From Candidatus Gordonibacter avicola (GTDB lineage Bacteria; Actinomycetota; Coriobacteriia; Coriobacteriales; Eggerthellaceae): DNA of 64,000 nt. This document shows, in pieces, positions 8,505 through 17,770 of this stretch. The position numbers were made by a program, and so were the translations under genes. The notes below the pieces were generated by a model. It was not told where the DNA came from and did no database searches. It worked only from the letters and a program-made list of their open reading frames with translations. The stretch is taken from contig DXGM01000013.1 in the NCBI GenBank assembly GCA_019113915.1, positions 62,001-126,000 of the forward strand, in the 5' to 3' direction. The stretch's first letter is position 1, and every line of letters starts with the position of its first letter.

Positions 8505-10979
8505 ATGAGTGAGAACGAGAATTTCGTCTACACTGCCTGTCAGGGATGGGGGTGCCATGAGCACTGCGTTCTGAAGACCTATGTGAAAGACGGCGTCATT
8601 GAACGTACCGAGCGCGCTATTCTGAAAGGGCCGCGTGCTGAGCGTCACCGCGTCTGCCAAAAGGGCATGGTTGTGGGCAAGCTGCCCTACATCAAAGAGC
8701 GCATCCTGCATCCGCTCAAGCGCACGGGTGAGCGCGGCGAGGGCAAGTTCGAGCAGATCAGCTGGGATCAGGCTATCGAAGAGATCACTGAGAAGATGCA
8801 GGATTCCATCGAAAAGTACGGCCCCGAAACAGTCATGGTCAACACGTTTTGCTGTGGCATCGTGGGCGGCGTGGGCGCTCTTGAGACCGCTCTTACCCTG
8901 CGCCTGATTTTCACCTCGGGTGCCACGCGTTTCCACTTTCCCATTATCGACGTGGCGGGTCAGTGGGAATACAACATTGAAGACGGTGACGGTGGCTTCA
9001 CCATCATGTCCGACACCGATGCCCTCGCTGATGCAAAGTACCTCATCACCTGGGGTGGTAACCCGGTTGGGTGGACGCGTGCGGCTCACACCACGCGTAC
9101 CATCATCGACGCGCAGGAAAAGGGTATGAAGCTGGTGCACATCGGCCTTGTGTATGACTGCACGGCTGCCAAGGCGGATCAGTTTATTCCCATTAACGCA
9201 GCGACGGATGCGGCACTGGCTCTGGCCATGGCTAAGATTGTGATTGACGAGGACCGCGTAGACGAAGACGCCCTGCTCAAGTACACGTGCGCACCGCTTC
9301 TTATCCGCGACGACAATGGCCAGTACCTGCGCGAGGCCGACATCAAAGAAGGCGGCGACCCAAAGACGCTTCTGTGCTGGGACAAGACCACCAACGGTCC
9401 TGCGCCCATCGGTCCTGCCGAGAGCATCGACCGCGACCTGGAAGACCGCACGTTCAGCTCGTTTGCGAACTACCGCACTAACACCACCGTGTCAGCTGAG
9501 GACCTCGACCCTGAACTGGACAAAATCGTTGAGATCAACGGCATCGCCTGCAAGACCGCCTTCGCGAAGCTGAAAGAGCACCTGGAGCCGTGGACCCCGG
9601 AAAAGCAGGAATCTATCACTGGCGTACCCGCGCAGGTGGCAATCGATCTTGTGCACGAATACATGGACGCCGACCCCGGCTGCATCTACTTGAACGACGG
9701 CCTGCGCTACTCCAACGGCGGCCAGGCGTACCGTGCCATCAACCTGCTGCCCATTCTCACGGGTAACTTCGCTAAGCGCGGTGGCCGCATCACCATTTCG
9801 CCTCTGGGCGACGGCGAGACGGTCTATCTGAACGACACCGAAATGACCATGCCTGATGGCTACGAGAACATGAAGGGCAATCAGGTCTCCTTCGATGAGA
9901 TTCTGGAAAGCTTCGATCATCCTGAGCGCCAGCAGTACCGCGTTTATCTCAATACCTACGTGAACCCGGTGCACGCGTGGCCTAATCCTAAGGTGGTGTG
10001 CGACCAGTTCCTGAAGCGGCTCGATCTCATGATTGACATCGACTTCCGCATGACCGACTCCACGGCTTGGGCCGATTACGTGTTGCCGGTGTGCACGCCG
10101 TTTGAGCGCGAGGAAATTTTGGCCACGGCGAACACCATGACGCTGCTTGAGGCTGCCATCGAACCGATGGGCGAGTCCAAGCCTCCTTCGTTCATCTATT
10201 CAATTTTTGCCAAGGCTATGGGTGTGGGCGACTACTTTGAGGGTATGGAAGACGCCGATTGGCATCGTTTGCGCCTGTCCGGAGGCGACCCGAAGCTTGG
10301 CGGACCCGAGCCCATCACCTATGAGCGCCTGAAGGAAGAAAAGACCATCCCGCTGTACGGTGCGGTGGATGATACCGATGTCTACGCACGCAAGGCGTGG
10401 AAGTTCGACACGGTTTCTGGTCGCTACGAGTTCTACTGCGAGGACCTGGCAGGTGCCGGCGGCGGCTTCGGAACGTACGAAGAGCCGCGCCTGCACGACC
10501 CGGAGAAGCTGGCCGACTACCCGCTGCAGATGTATCCGGGGCGCCACCGCGTATTCATGCAGACGCAGTTCACCGAGTTCCCGGAGCTCACGGCTATCGG
10601 CGGCGACAAGCCACGCGTGTCGCTGAACCCCGCCACCGCTAAGGAGCGCGGCATCAAGGAAGGCGACCTCATTGAGGTGTACAACTACCAGGGCAAGATG
10701 ACCTCGGTAGCCACGCTTTCTGAGGCGTTCCCGCCGGGCATGGCTCACGTGTGGTACGCCTATCCGAAGAAGTTCCACCGCGACAATCCGCCGACAGTTT
10801 TGTCGACCACGCTCACCGGTCCTGAGGCGCACACCCCCATGGCGGACGAGTGGGAGCGTATCAACACGGCGAAAAGCCTGGCCGCAGGCGTGCCGAAGGC
10901 GCTGATCTACAACGGCCTCGACCGCGTTGAAACCTACTGGGAGGACCTCTGTGAGGTCCGCAAGATCGAGGAGGCATAA
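8505..10979 (+). CDS. Molybdoenzyme B: divergent molybdopterin oxidoreductase catalytic subunit
   Basis: An 824-residue molybdopterin-family protein, clearly the most divergent of the nine. Predicted [4Fe-4S] ligands are C12, C17, C21 and C51 (CQGWGCHEHC, then VCQKG). In the stretch where the others have a Ser/Gly-Cys-aromatic motif carrying the Mo-ligand Cys, this one reads FHFPIIDVAGQ, so an Asp or another residue may bind Mo. The HSEHRQ and HGWWFPE motifs are replaced by MQTQFTEF and AHVWYAYPKK. No TAT signal is seen. It sits between two MFS genes with a ferredoxin 3 bases downstream and a phosphotriesterase-like gene at the operon end. The family includes gut catechol dehydroxylases; the substrate is unknown. 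Confidence 0.85.
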   Translation: MSENENFVYTACQGWGCHEHCVLKTYVKDGVIERTERAILKGPRAERHRVCQKGMVVGKLPYIKERILHPLKRTGERGEGKFEQISWDQAIEEITEKMQDSIEKYGPETVMVNTFCCGIVGGVGALETALTLRLIFTSGATRFHFPIIDVAGQWEYNIEDGDGGFTIMSDTDALADAKYLITWGGNPVGWTRAAHTTRTIIDAQEKGMKLVHIGLVYDCTAAKADQFIPINAATDAALALAMAKIVIDEDRVDEDALLKYTCAPLLIRDDNGQYLREADIKEGGDPKTLLCWDKTTNGPAPIGPAESIDRDLEDRTFSSFANYRTNTTVSAEDLDPELDKIVEINGIACKTAFAKLKEHLEPWTPEKQESITGVPAQVAIDLVHEYMDADPGCIYLNDGLRYSNGGQAYRAINLLPILTGNFAKRGGRITISPLGDGETVYLNDTEMTMPDGYENMKGNQVSFDEILESFDHPERQQYRVYLNTYVNPVHAWPNPKVVCDQFLKRLDLMIDIDFRMTDSTAWADYVLPVCTPFEREEILATANTMTLLEAAIEPMGESKPPSFIYSIFAKAMGVGDYFEGMEDADWHRLRLSGGDPKLGGPEPITYERLKEEKTIPLYGAVDDTDVYARKAWKFDTVSGRYEFYCEDLAGAGGGFGTYEEPRLHDPEKLADYPLQMYPGRHRVFMQTQFTEFPELTAIGGDKPRVSLNPATAKERGIKEGDLIEVYNYQGKMTSVATLSEAFPPGMAHVWYAYPKKFHRDNPPTVLSTTLTGPEAHTPMADEWERINTAKSLAAGVPKALIYNGLDRVETYWEDLCEVRKIEEA

Positions 10980-10982
10980 ACC

Positions 10983-11408
10983 ATGGCTACACCCGCTATT
11001 TTGGTGAACGTTAACCGCTGCACGGGGTGCTGGACGTGTTCTTTGGCCTGCAAGGTAGGCCACAAACTGGGCACCGACGAGTGGTGGCAGTATGTCAATA
11101 CCATCGGTGACGGCAAGGGTGTGGACAGCCCCGGCGGCACCTGGCCAAACCTGTTCATGAAATGGGAGCCCGTTTACACCAAGAAGTGCACGTTGTGCGC
11201 CGACCGTACGGTGGAGGGAGATCAGCCCTTCTGCGTGTTTAACTGCCCGACTGAGGCACTCACCTATGGTGATGCCGATGACCCCGAGAGCCCCTTCAAC
11301 GTGCGCATTGAAGAGTTGAAAGAACTGGGCTTCGGCGTATACAAGCGTCACGCCTGGGAAGGCACCCGCGACAACATTTACTATGCGGAAAAGGTAACAG
11401 CCATCTAG
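10983..11408 (+). CDS. 4Fe-4S dicluster ferredoxin subunit (partner of B)
   Basis: A 141-residue protein with CTGCWTCSLAC near the N terminus, then CTLC and CVFNCP, giving eight ligands for two [4Fe-4S] clusters. It is longer than the other small subunits in the window, with an inserted Trp/Gly-rich segment (residues about 32-58) and a longer C terminus. The start codon comes three bases after the stop of catalytic subunit B. It should be the electron donor or acceptor of B. Confidence 0.9.
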   Translation: MATPAILVNVNRCTGCWTCSLACKVGHKLGTDEWWQYVNTIGDGKGVDSPGGTWPNLFMKWEPVYTKKCTLCADRTVEGDQPFCVFNCPTEALTYGDADDPESPFNVRIEELKELGFGVYKRHAWEGTRDNIYYAEKVTAI

Positions 11409-11419
11409 ACACTTCCTTC

Positions 11420-11459
11420 TGTCCCTGCGCGTCCTGCTGAGGTGGGGCGCGCAGGGACA
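11420..11459 (+). other. Intercistronic hairpin after the enzyme B ferredoxin
   Basis: GTCCCTGCGCG pairs with CGCGCAGGGAC across a loop of about 18 bases. There is no T-tract, so read-through into the second MFS gene is likely. Confidence 0.5.
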
Positions 11460-11490
11460 CCTCGTAGTAGAGATCAAGGACAAAGTAGAA

Positions 11491-12738
11491 ATGAAGAAGA
11501 AGTTGCATTACGCATGGATCGTGCTTGTAGGCTGCTGCGGACTCACCTCGACGATGGGTATTATTCTGAACACGGGCGGGCAATGGTTCGCCTCAGTGAC
11601 GGGGGAATTGGGTTTCAGTACCACAGAACTCGGGCTCTACTTGACGGTTTGCTCGTTGGGCCTGGGTTTGGCGGCACCGTTTGTGGGGAGGCTTTTGCCC
11701 AAAGCGAACATTCGCGTATTGCTCACTGCCTGCGCGCTGGCGAGCGTTGCCGCGTTGGGCGCCATGGCGTTTTACGATGCCCCTTGGCAATGGTGGGTCT
11801 CGGGTGCAGTTATTGGCCTTGCGGGTGGCTTCGTGTTTCTGGTGCCCGCGCCCATAATTTTGGGAAACTGGTTTGCCAAAAAGACCGGGTTCGTTGTGGG
11901 TATTGCCATGGCATGCACCGGCATTGCTGCGGCTATTATGAATCCTATCGTTGCGACTCTTATCGCGTCGCTGGGTTGGCGTACCACGTATCTGGTGACG
12001 GCGGCCATCGCTGCAATCATTGTGTTGCCCTGCACGCTCTTCCTCATCCGTTTTAAGCCTGAGGACAAAGGCCTTCTGCCCTATGGTGCAGAAGCTTTCA
12101 CTGCCGAGGGCGTACAGTCTTCTGGCGCGCCCTCGTCCGCCTCTGAGGGTGTGTCGGCGAAGCGCGCCTATCATTCGCTCGCATTTTGGCTGCTGTTCTT
12201 CGCATTTGTGGCGTTTTCTATGCTGGGCGGCTTCTCGCAATTGCTTCCGCTGTACATGAGCAACGTGGGATTGACGGCTATTGTTGGCCTTATTGCCACC
12301 ATGGTTATGATTGGGCAGTTCAGCGGTACGCTGGGTCTGGGGGCGGTCAGTGATCGGTTCGGTGGACTGGTCGCTGGCATGCTGGGTTCCGGCATTGTGC
12401 TTGGAGGCTTTTTGCTACTCATCTTCTTCGGAAACCTCGCGCCGAGCGCGCTGGGTGGCGGGCTCTTCTACGGCGTAGCTCTGTCGCTTTCAAGCGTGAC
12501 GCCCGCGCTGCTCTGTCGAGATGCGTTTGGCAACAAGGATTTCGCTTCGCTGTACTCCACGCTCATGTTTGCGGTGAGCGCTGTGGGGGCGTTCGGCATG
12601 ACCATTATCACACTCATTCTTGATACTACCGGTAGTTTCTATCCGGCGCTGTGGTTTGGCGTGGCGCTTTGCGTGGCCGCCGCAGCGGCGGTTATCACGT
12701 CCCTCAAGCTGGCGAAACGACTCCCACGCGAAGCGTAG
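11491..12738 (+). CDS. MFS transporter, OFA-like (enzyme B operon, second copy)
   Basis: A 415-residue, twelve-helix carrier that aligns along its whole length with the MFS at 7150 (shared ILGNWFAKKTG and FKPEDKGLLPYG). It lies downstream of the enzyme B ferredoxin and upstream of the phosphotriesterase-like gene on the same strand. The start follows GATCAAGGACAAAG, a modest ribosome site. Direction and substrate cannot be told from sequence; the pairing with its paralogue suggests related but different cargo, such as substrate and product of enzyme B. Confidence 0.9.
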   Translation: MKKKLHYAWIVLVGCCGLTSTMGIILNTGGQWFASVTGELGFSTTELGLYLTVCSLGLGLAAPFVGRLLPKANIRVLLTACALASVAALGAMAFYDAPWQWWVSGAVIGLAGGFVFLVPAPIILGNWFAKKTGFVVGIAMACTGIAAAIMNPIVATLIASLGWRTTYLVTAAIAAIIVLPCTLFLIRFKPEDKGLLPYGAEAFTAEGVQSSGAPSSASEGVSAKRAYHSLAFWLLFFAFVAFSMLGGFSQLLPLYMSNVGLTAIVGLIATMVMIGQFSGTLGLGAVSDRFGGLVAGMLGSGIVLGGFLLLIFFGNLAPSALGGGLFYGVALSLSSVTPALLCRDAFGNKDFASLYSTLMFAVSAVGAFGMTIITLILDTTGSFYPALWFGVALCVAAAAAVITSLKLAKRLPREA

Positions 12739-12801
12739 TAGCTCGGGTGTAAGAGGGTGTGGCTACGAGGCACCACCGCGACATCCAGCAACAAATGAAG
12801 A

Positions 12802-12828
12802 GCCGTGTCGCACCTGCGGCGACACGGC
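12802..12828 (+). other. Intercistronic hairpin before the phosphotriesterase-like gene
   Basis: A perfect 10-bp stem, GCCGTGTCGC and GCGACACGGC, with a 7-base loop, 24 bases before the start codon. It shares the GTGTCGC core with 5788-5813. Confidence 0.5.
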
Positions 12829-12851
12829 AGAATACGACAAGGAGCAGGGAT

Positions 12852-13982
12852 ATGAAAAAGGTACGGACGGTATGCGGCGACATCGCGCCTGAACGTCTGG
12901 GCACCACCATGATCCATGAACATGTCGCTATCAATCTGAGCCCCGTTACTGCGGGGTCGCGGACGTTCTTTCCCCAGATAAAAGACGAGCAGCTGACACT
13001 GGAGAATCGCAATCTCAAGTTTCTCCAGAGCGGCGCGTGGTCCATGGCTCCCGAGGTGATGGATACGTCGGGGGATGACTATCTCAAGTTTATTGTGAAT
13101 GAATTGAAGGAGTACAAGGCGGTTGGCGGGGAAGCGCTGTGCGAGTGCTCGGTCTACGGCATCCTGGGCAGGCCGTACGAGGATTTGGTGCGCGCGTCTG
13201 AGGAGTCGGGCGTCAATATTGTTTATGGTGTGGGGATGTATCGCGACTCCGTGCGCCCGGCCAAGTTTCAGGGCAAGTCTGAAGACGAAATCAAGACGCT
13301 ATTTGAGGCTGACATCGACAATGGTTTTGAGGAAACCGGCATCAAGCCGGGCTTTTTGAAAGCCACGTTTTCCGGCTTGGCTGACGGGCGGCTGCCCTTC
13401 CCCGGAGAGATGGATGTGTTTCGGGCGGTTGCGCGTATTTCGGCCGAGCGCGGCATGCCCATGATGGTGCATCTGGAAGTGCCGCCGCTCAGCGGCGACC
13501 AGATTCTTGGATTCGCTGAGCTGGCGATTGCTTTGGGGGCCGACCCGAAAAAGGTGCTCTTCTGCCATGCGCAAAGTCTCGTGACTTCTCCTGATGGTCG
13601 TCCGGAAATGATAGCCGACGTTATCAAAAGTCATCAGCCGCGCTTCAGCATTGAACCCCACCAGCGGCTACTTGATTTGGGAATCAATATCTCCTTCGAC
13701 AGTTTCGGCAACCAGGCCGTTCAGCCCTTCGAGTTGGGTGGCGCGAATGTGGTGAGCGAGTATCTGGAGTTGAGTGCCGTCTACGAGTTGTTGAAGTTGG
13801 GCTATGAGGGACAGATCATGCTGGGCCACGACTTCTGCTGCAAGTTGTCCGCCAAGGCCTACGGCGGCTACGGCTACACGCGCGTACCCACCTTCGTCTG
13901 CGACATGCTGGGCCAACTAGGCTTCGCCGATGCCGCCCACCGCATGATTACAACAAACCCTGCCGAGTTCCTTGCGTTTTAG
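12852..13982 (+). CDS. Phosphotriesterase-family metallohydrolase
   Basis: A 376-residue amidohydrolase-fold protein. The family's binuclear metal site can be traced: HEH at residues 24-26 (TTMIHEHVA), the bridging lysine in GFLKATF, histidines in MVHLE and FCHAQ, and the late aspartate in LGHDFCCK. Relatives hydrolyse phosphotriesters, lactones or other esters. The ATG at 12852 follows AAGGAGCAGGG; an in-frame upstream ATG would run through the hairpin. As last gene of the enzyme B operon it may open a lactone or ester of an aromatic substrate before or after the molybdoenzyme step. That role is inference; the hydrolase family call is firm. Confidence 0.88.
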   Translation: MKKVRTVCGDIAPERLGTTMIHEHVAINLSPVTAGSRTFFPQIKDEQLTLENRNLKFLQSGAWSMAPEVMDTSGDDYLKFIVNELKEYKAVGGEALCECSVYGILGRPYEDLVRASEESGVNIVYGVGMYRDSVRPAKFQGKSEDEIKTLFEADIDNGFEETGIKPGFLKATFSGLADGRLPFPGEMDVFRAVARISAERGMPMMVHLEVPPLSGDQILGFAELAIALGADPKKVLFCHAQSLVTSPDGRPEMIADVIKSHQPRFSIEPHQRLLDLGINISFDSFGNQAVQPFELGGANVVSEYLELSAVYELLKLGYEGQIMLGHDFCCKLSAKAYGGYGYTRVPTFVCDMLGQLGFADAAHRMITTNPAEFLAF

Positions 13983-14062
13983 GGGTTGAGCGGCGCGCGG
14001 GCGAAGCTTTTGTTTGAAGTTGGTGTGTGTCGGTGCCAGCGTCTGGTTCGGCACACACTGGC

Positions 14063-14090
14063 TGCACATTGCTCGGTAGTGTGCATTTTT
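14063..14090 (+). terminator. Terminator of the enzyme B operon
   Basis: TGCACA and TGTGCA form a stem around an 11-base loop, followed by TTTTTGTT. It lies 80 bases after the phosphotriesterase-like gene. Confidence 0.7.
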
Positions 14091-14165
14091 GTTATCATCG
14101 TGGTGCGGGCAAGTATCCAAAATGCGCAGGTGATGAGGCGCATCCAAGCCGAATAGGGGCGGCGT

Positions 14166-15725
14166 ATGGAACTGGGATACGGCTATATACGTGAGTATAT
14201 GACAAAGCGGTTCACCGTTCTTTCTGCGAGTAAAGATAGGCGCGCGCGTTATGCGATGCCTGCGGTGTATAGCAAGGGTGTGCCTGTTGAGGCGAAGCGC
14301 ATCTACCTGATGCGTCTGGAATCTGCAAATGATGAGCGCGTAATTTGCGAGGACATTCTATCTATTATCTGCTGCGAGTCGGGTACGTACTTGTCGGAGA
14401 GTGAGGCGCTCGGGCGTCCGCAAAGGAAAGGTCGCACGCTGTACCTTGAGGTTCCTGATGGTGGACTTCTTGAAGTGTGCGCGAGCCTGCTGGATCTGTT
14501 CCATCGCGAGGGTGTGTGGCGTGAAGCGCTCTGGCGCTTGCATCAGGACCGTGAGGGCAGTACCATTAAGAACTTTTTGGACGCAAGTGTGGATTTGTTT
14601 GACGGCATGCTTGTGTACTATCCCGCTGGTGAATGGCGTGGTTGCGTTTTCTCGACGGCGGATGATTGGAAAGCCACCCGCGTGTGGGGTCTGGTCGATG
14701 AAGACGGCCGTTACTCCGAAGAAATTGATTATAGCTGTCTTGAAGAGGCTATCGGCTCCACCGAGCCGCTTGCGACGCAGATCACTGACCGGTTCGGCGA
14801 TGTCTTAGACGTATTGGCGGTGCCGGTGAGAGTGAGTGACGGGTCGTGTTTGGGACTGCTGTTGGTGCCCCTTCCGGATGGACTGGCAACTGAGGCGCAG
14901 ACGTGGCATCTTTCCCAGCTGCGAGTTGCCCTTGAGGCGTTCCTGAACACCCAGACTTCCCTTGATGGGAAAGAGATCGTGTCGCCCCATTCCCTTCTTA
15001 AGCTGCTCTTGTCCGACAAGACCGAGAACCTGCGGTCGATTAAGCGACATCTCAAGGCGTTTGGGTTTCCCCACTGCGGGAACTATGCGTGCGCTATCGT
15101 TGATCTTAATACTTACGGAAGCTACAAGACTATTCCCTTGCAGCAGAATTGTGCCATCATTGAGGGCATGGGGGAGGGGTATTTGACGGTTCAGCACGAG
15201 TCGGATGTGTTTGTCCTGGCTGATCTCAGTCGCTGCAAGCCGGCCCTGCCGGAGTTCTTCCAAAAGGTGGTCAAGTATTACAGTGCCTATCCGATGCAGA
15301 TTGGGGTTAGTTTTCCGTTCTCCGACTTGTTGCAAGTGGGTAAGTATGTCCAGCAGGCCAAGGCGGCGCTTGAGTTGGGCGCTGAAGCCCATCCGTCGCG
15401 GAAGACTCACTGGTTCACTGACGTTGCGGCAACGTACATTCTTTTGCATGGCACCGAGCGGCTGCCGGCTCGTATGCTTTGCTCACCAGGGGTGCTGGAG
15501 TTGCAGAAGCAGTCCGACAGCGGCGGTGTCGACTACCTGGAAACACTGACCTCTTACATCGAGAATCTCTATAACGCTTCGCTCACCGCCAAGGCGCTGC
15601 ATATCCATCGTAGTACGCTGCAGTATCGCCTTGAGCGCATTGCTGCCATCACTGAACTAAACCTCGAGGATCCCGACGACCGCCTCTATCTAGAATTCTC
15701 CCTCGCCCTACTACGGCAACGGTAG
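14166..15725 (+). CDS. PucR-type transcriptional regulator
   Basis: A 519-residue soluble regulator. The C terminus (about residues 459-519) carries the PucR/CdaR helix-turn-helix with the hallmark LHIHRSTLQYRLERI. The middle resembles a GGDEF-like CdaR domain; the N-terminal third is probably a ligand-sensing region without a recognisable fold. It sits directly after the enzyme B operon and before a membrane LuxR regulator, so it is a good candidate activator of enzyme B genes in response to an aromatic substrate. Two more PucR-type regulators occur at 30797 and 42432, each bordering a molybdoenzyme set. Confidence 0.85.
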   Translation: MELGYGYIREYMTKRFTVLSASKDRRARYAMPAVYSKGVPVEAKRIYLMRLESANDERVICEDILSIICCESGTYLSESEALGRPQRKGRTLYLEVPDGGLLEVCASLLDLFHREGVWREALWRLHQDREGSTIKNFLDASVDLFDGMLVYYPAGEWRGCVFSTADDWKATRVWGLVDEDGRYSEEIDYSCLEEAIGSTEPLATQITDRFGDVLDVLAVPVRVSDGSCLGLLLVPLPDGLATEAQTWHLSQLRVALEAFLNTQTSLDGKEIVSPHSLLKLLLSDKTENLRSIKRHLKAFGFPHCGNYACAIVDLNTYGSYKTIPLQQNCAIIEGMGEGYLTVQHESDVFVLADLSRCKPALPEFFQKVVKYYSAYPMQIGVSFPFSDLLQVGKYVQQAKAALELGAEAHPSRKTHWFTDVAATYILLHGTERLPARMLCSPGVLELQKQSDSGGVDYLETLTSYIENLYNASLTAKALHIHRSTLQYRLERIAAITELNLEDPDDRLYLEFSLALLRQR

Positions 15726-15988
15726 ACGGGTGGGAGGGGGAGGATAACCTTCTCGACTCTGACTTGAATGCATGGAAAACCTCGCGCTAGGATGGCTGAG
15801 GTTGGTTGAATACAGCCTCGTTTGTTATAGCTGAGCGCTTGAAGCGCTGCGTTTTGGACAAGCTGCGAAAATCACGAAAAGTGGTGTGCAAATCGCCAAA
15901 ATCGGCGAAAAGGGCCTCGGAAAGGGCTTAAAAGGCCTGTGCTACACTGGCCTTGCCGCAGGGAGAAGTCGGGCAGGGGGAGACTTTC

Positions 15989-17635
15989 ATGCAACGCGAG
16001 CGGGCCGCTCAGTCGGACATTTCCATCGATATGAAGTTCCTGCATCCCAATGCTGGGCAAACGCCGTTGCGCGAATTCACACTTCGTATCCCTCTGTTAT
16101 GTGTGTTAGGTCTTTCCTTTTACCTGGGTTGGATATTCTGTCTATTCTGGAGTCCGTCACTGCTTCCTCACAGCGTTTTTGGTGACTTTGGTGCACATAT
16201 TGTACGCACGGCTATGACCGTTGCTATGTTTGCGGCTTACGTTGTATTTGGCGTGTTTGCTCGATTCTTTGCCTCTCGTAGGGGTGAGACTGCCTTGCGT
16301 GTGGTGGCGCTCTTGTGCTGTCCTTTTGCTGGCGCAGTTGGACTACTTCCTGCGAATACTGATGTTGCTTGGGGCATTTTCCTTTGGTGTGCGAGTGGAG
16401 TGGGTAGTTCCGCACTGCTGCTTGTGTGGTCTAAAAAATTGGTAGTACTCAACCGAAAGCAAATTATCTTTTCAGCATCGAGCGCCTTCCTTGTAGGATC
16501 GCTTTTCTATGTCGCCACAGCGTTCATGCCCTCGGGTATTGCCTATACTGCCACGGTTTCGCTTCCTGTAGCTTCTGTTGTACTTGCGTGGTTGGCTCTT
16601 TCGCCTTCAGTTGTGTTCGCGCAGTTTGACGAAGAAGGTACCAGTTGTGCAGTGGAAGACAGTATTGCGTTTCAAGATGATGATGTATCAAGTAATATAT
16701 GGGTCGATTCGGACGAAGGCGAAGTTCTGGCTGAGGGTGTTGAAGCGGGACAGCGCTTCTCCTTCATGCGTACCGTGTTATTAGCATTTGCTTATAGCGT
16801 CGGCATCGGTTTTGTGGGAGCTTCTGCAACGGTGGAGGCGTACTATCCTTTTACCGTGCATGTAATAGCCATGGCTAACGTGATTGCTGCTGTATTTACG
16901 GTATTGTTTTTAGTTCGCAAGCCTCGCAACATTGCACTTATCCTGACAGAAGTTTTTTTGCCCATTATGCTTATAGGGATCTTTGCGTTCTCGTTCGCAA
17001 ACTATGTAGGGCAACTTCTCTGCCTTCTTGTTTTGTTTGCCCTGTTGGCGTGCCATGACATTGTGGACATCGCTAGCGTTTCTAAGAGTTTTCGCCTTTT
17101 TGACGAAAACTATGTAAAAACCTTTGCGGTAGGGCGTACGTTAAATGGGCTAGGATGCACATTGGGGTGGATTGTAGGTACCGTGATGTGCTTCGGATTT
17201 GCCGGTGACCCGCTCGGGCGTATGTTTATCTGCTTTGCTCTTGTGGTGTTTCTTGTAGTGGCCACCAGTTTCGCTGTATTTCATCCCGGGCCTCTTTCCT
17301 ATGTTCGCGAGGTAAGAATTGATGCGGAACGCTCGGCGCGTCAAGCTATATCCGGTGGAATAGGGGAAACGCTAAAGCTTAAAACGAGTCTCGTGGCGCA
17401 GCGCTACGAGTTAACTCCGCGCCAAACAGAGGTGCTGTGCTGTCTCGCACAGGGTCGCAATGCGGGTTATATCGCCGATCGTTTTACCATATCGGCACAT
17501 ACCGCTAAAAGTCATATCTACAACATATATAACAAATTAGGGGTCCATTCGCAGCAGGAGTTGCTCGATATTGTAGAAGCCGAGGAGTGCCTCTTTCAGG
17601 AAACGACTGAACCTCCTGATGATCGGCTCGTTTAA
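15989..17635 (+). CDS. Membrane-anchored LuxR-type regulator (12-helix sensor plus HTH)
   Basis: A 548-residue protein. About twelve hydrophobic segments fill residues 25-450, then a LuxR/GerE helix-turn-helix follows (LTPRQTEVLCCLAQGR, FTISAHTAKSHIYNIYNKLG). An acidic cytoplasmic loop lies near residues 210-255. This MFS-like sensor with an output HTH is characteristic of Eggerthellaceae, where many copies sit beside molybdoenzyme genes. The ATG at 15989 follows CAGGGGGAG; a TTG at 15953 is a weaker choice. It probably senses a transported compound and controls the adjacent MFS, zinc-ribbon and ferredoxin set. Base composition is visibly richer in A and T than the neighbours. Confidence 0.87.
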   Translation: MQRERAAQSDISIDMKFLHPNAGQTPLREFTLRIPLLCVLGLSFYLGWIFCLFWSPSLLPHSVFGDFGAHIVRTAMTVAMFAAYVVFGVFARFFASRRGETALRVVALLCCPFAGAVGLLPANTDVAWGIFLWCASGVGSSALLLVWSKKLVVLNRKQIIFSASSAFLVGSLFYVATAFMPSGIAYTATVSLPVASVVLAWLALSPSVVFAQFDEEGTSCAVEDSIAFQDDDVSSNIWVDSDEGEVLAEGVEAGQRFSFMRTVLLAFAYSVGIGFVGASATVEAYYPFTVHVIAMANVIAAVFTVLFLVRKPRNIALILTEVFLPIMLIGIFAFSFANYVGQLLCLLVLFALLACHDIVDIASVSKSFRLFDENYVKTFAVGRTLNGLGCTLGWIVGTVMCFGFAGDPLGRMFICFALVVFLVVATSFAVFHPGPLSYVREVRIDAERSARQAISGGIGETLKLKTSLVAQRYELTPRQTEVLCCLAQGRNAGYIADRFTISAHTAKSHIYNIYNKLGVHSQQELLDIVEAEECLFQETTEPPDDRLV

Positions 17636-17770
17636 CGCCTTCATACTCAGAGTCTGATCTTGGGCGCGTCAGGTTCTGCGTGCCTTGGCCGGCAGCGTTG
17701 GCCGCTCTAACCTGCCACTCATACACCGATGCTGAAGTTGCTTCCGCATCTTGGCCAAAGGAGGGCTTTT

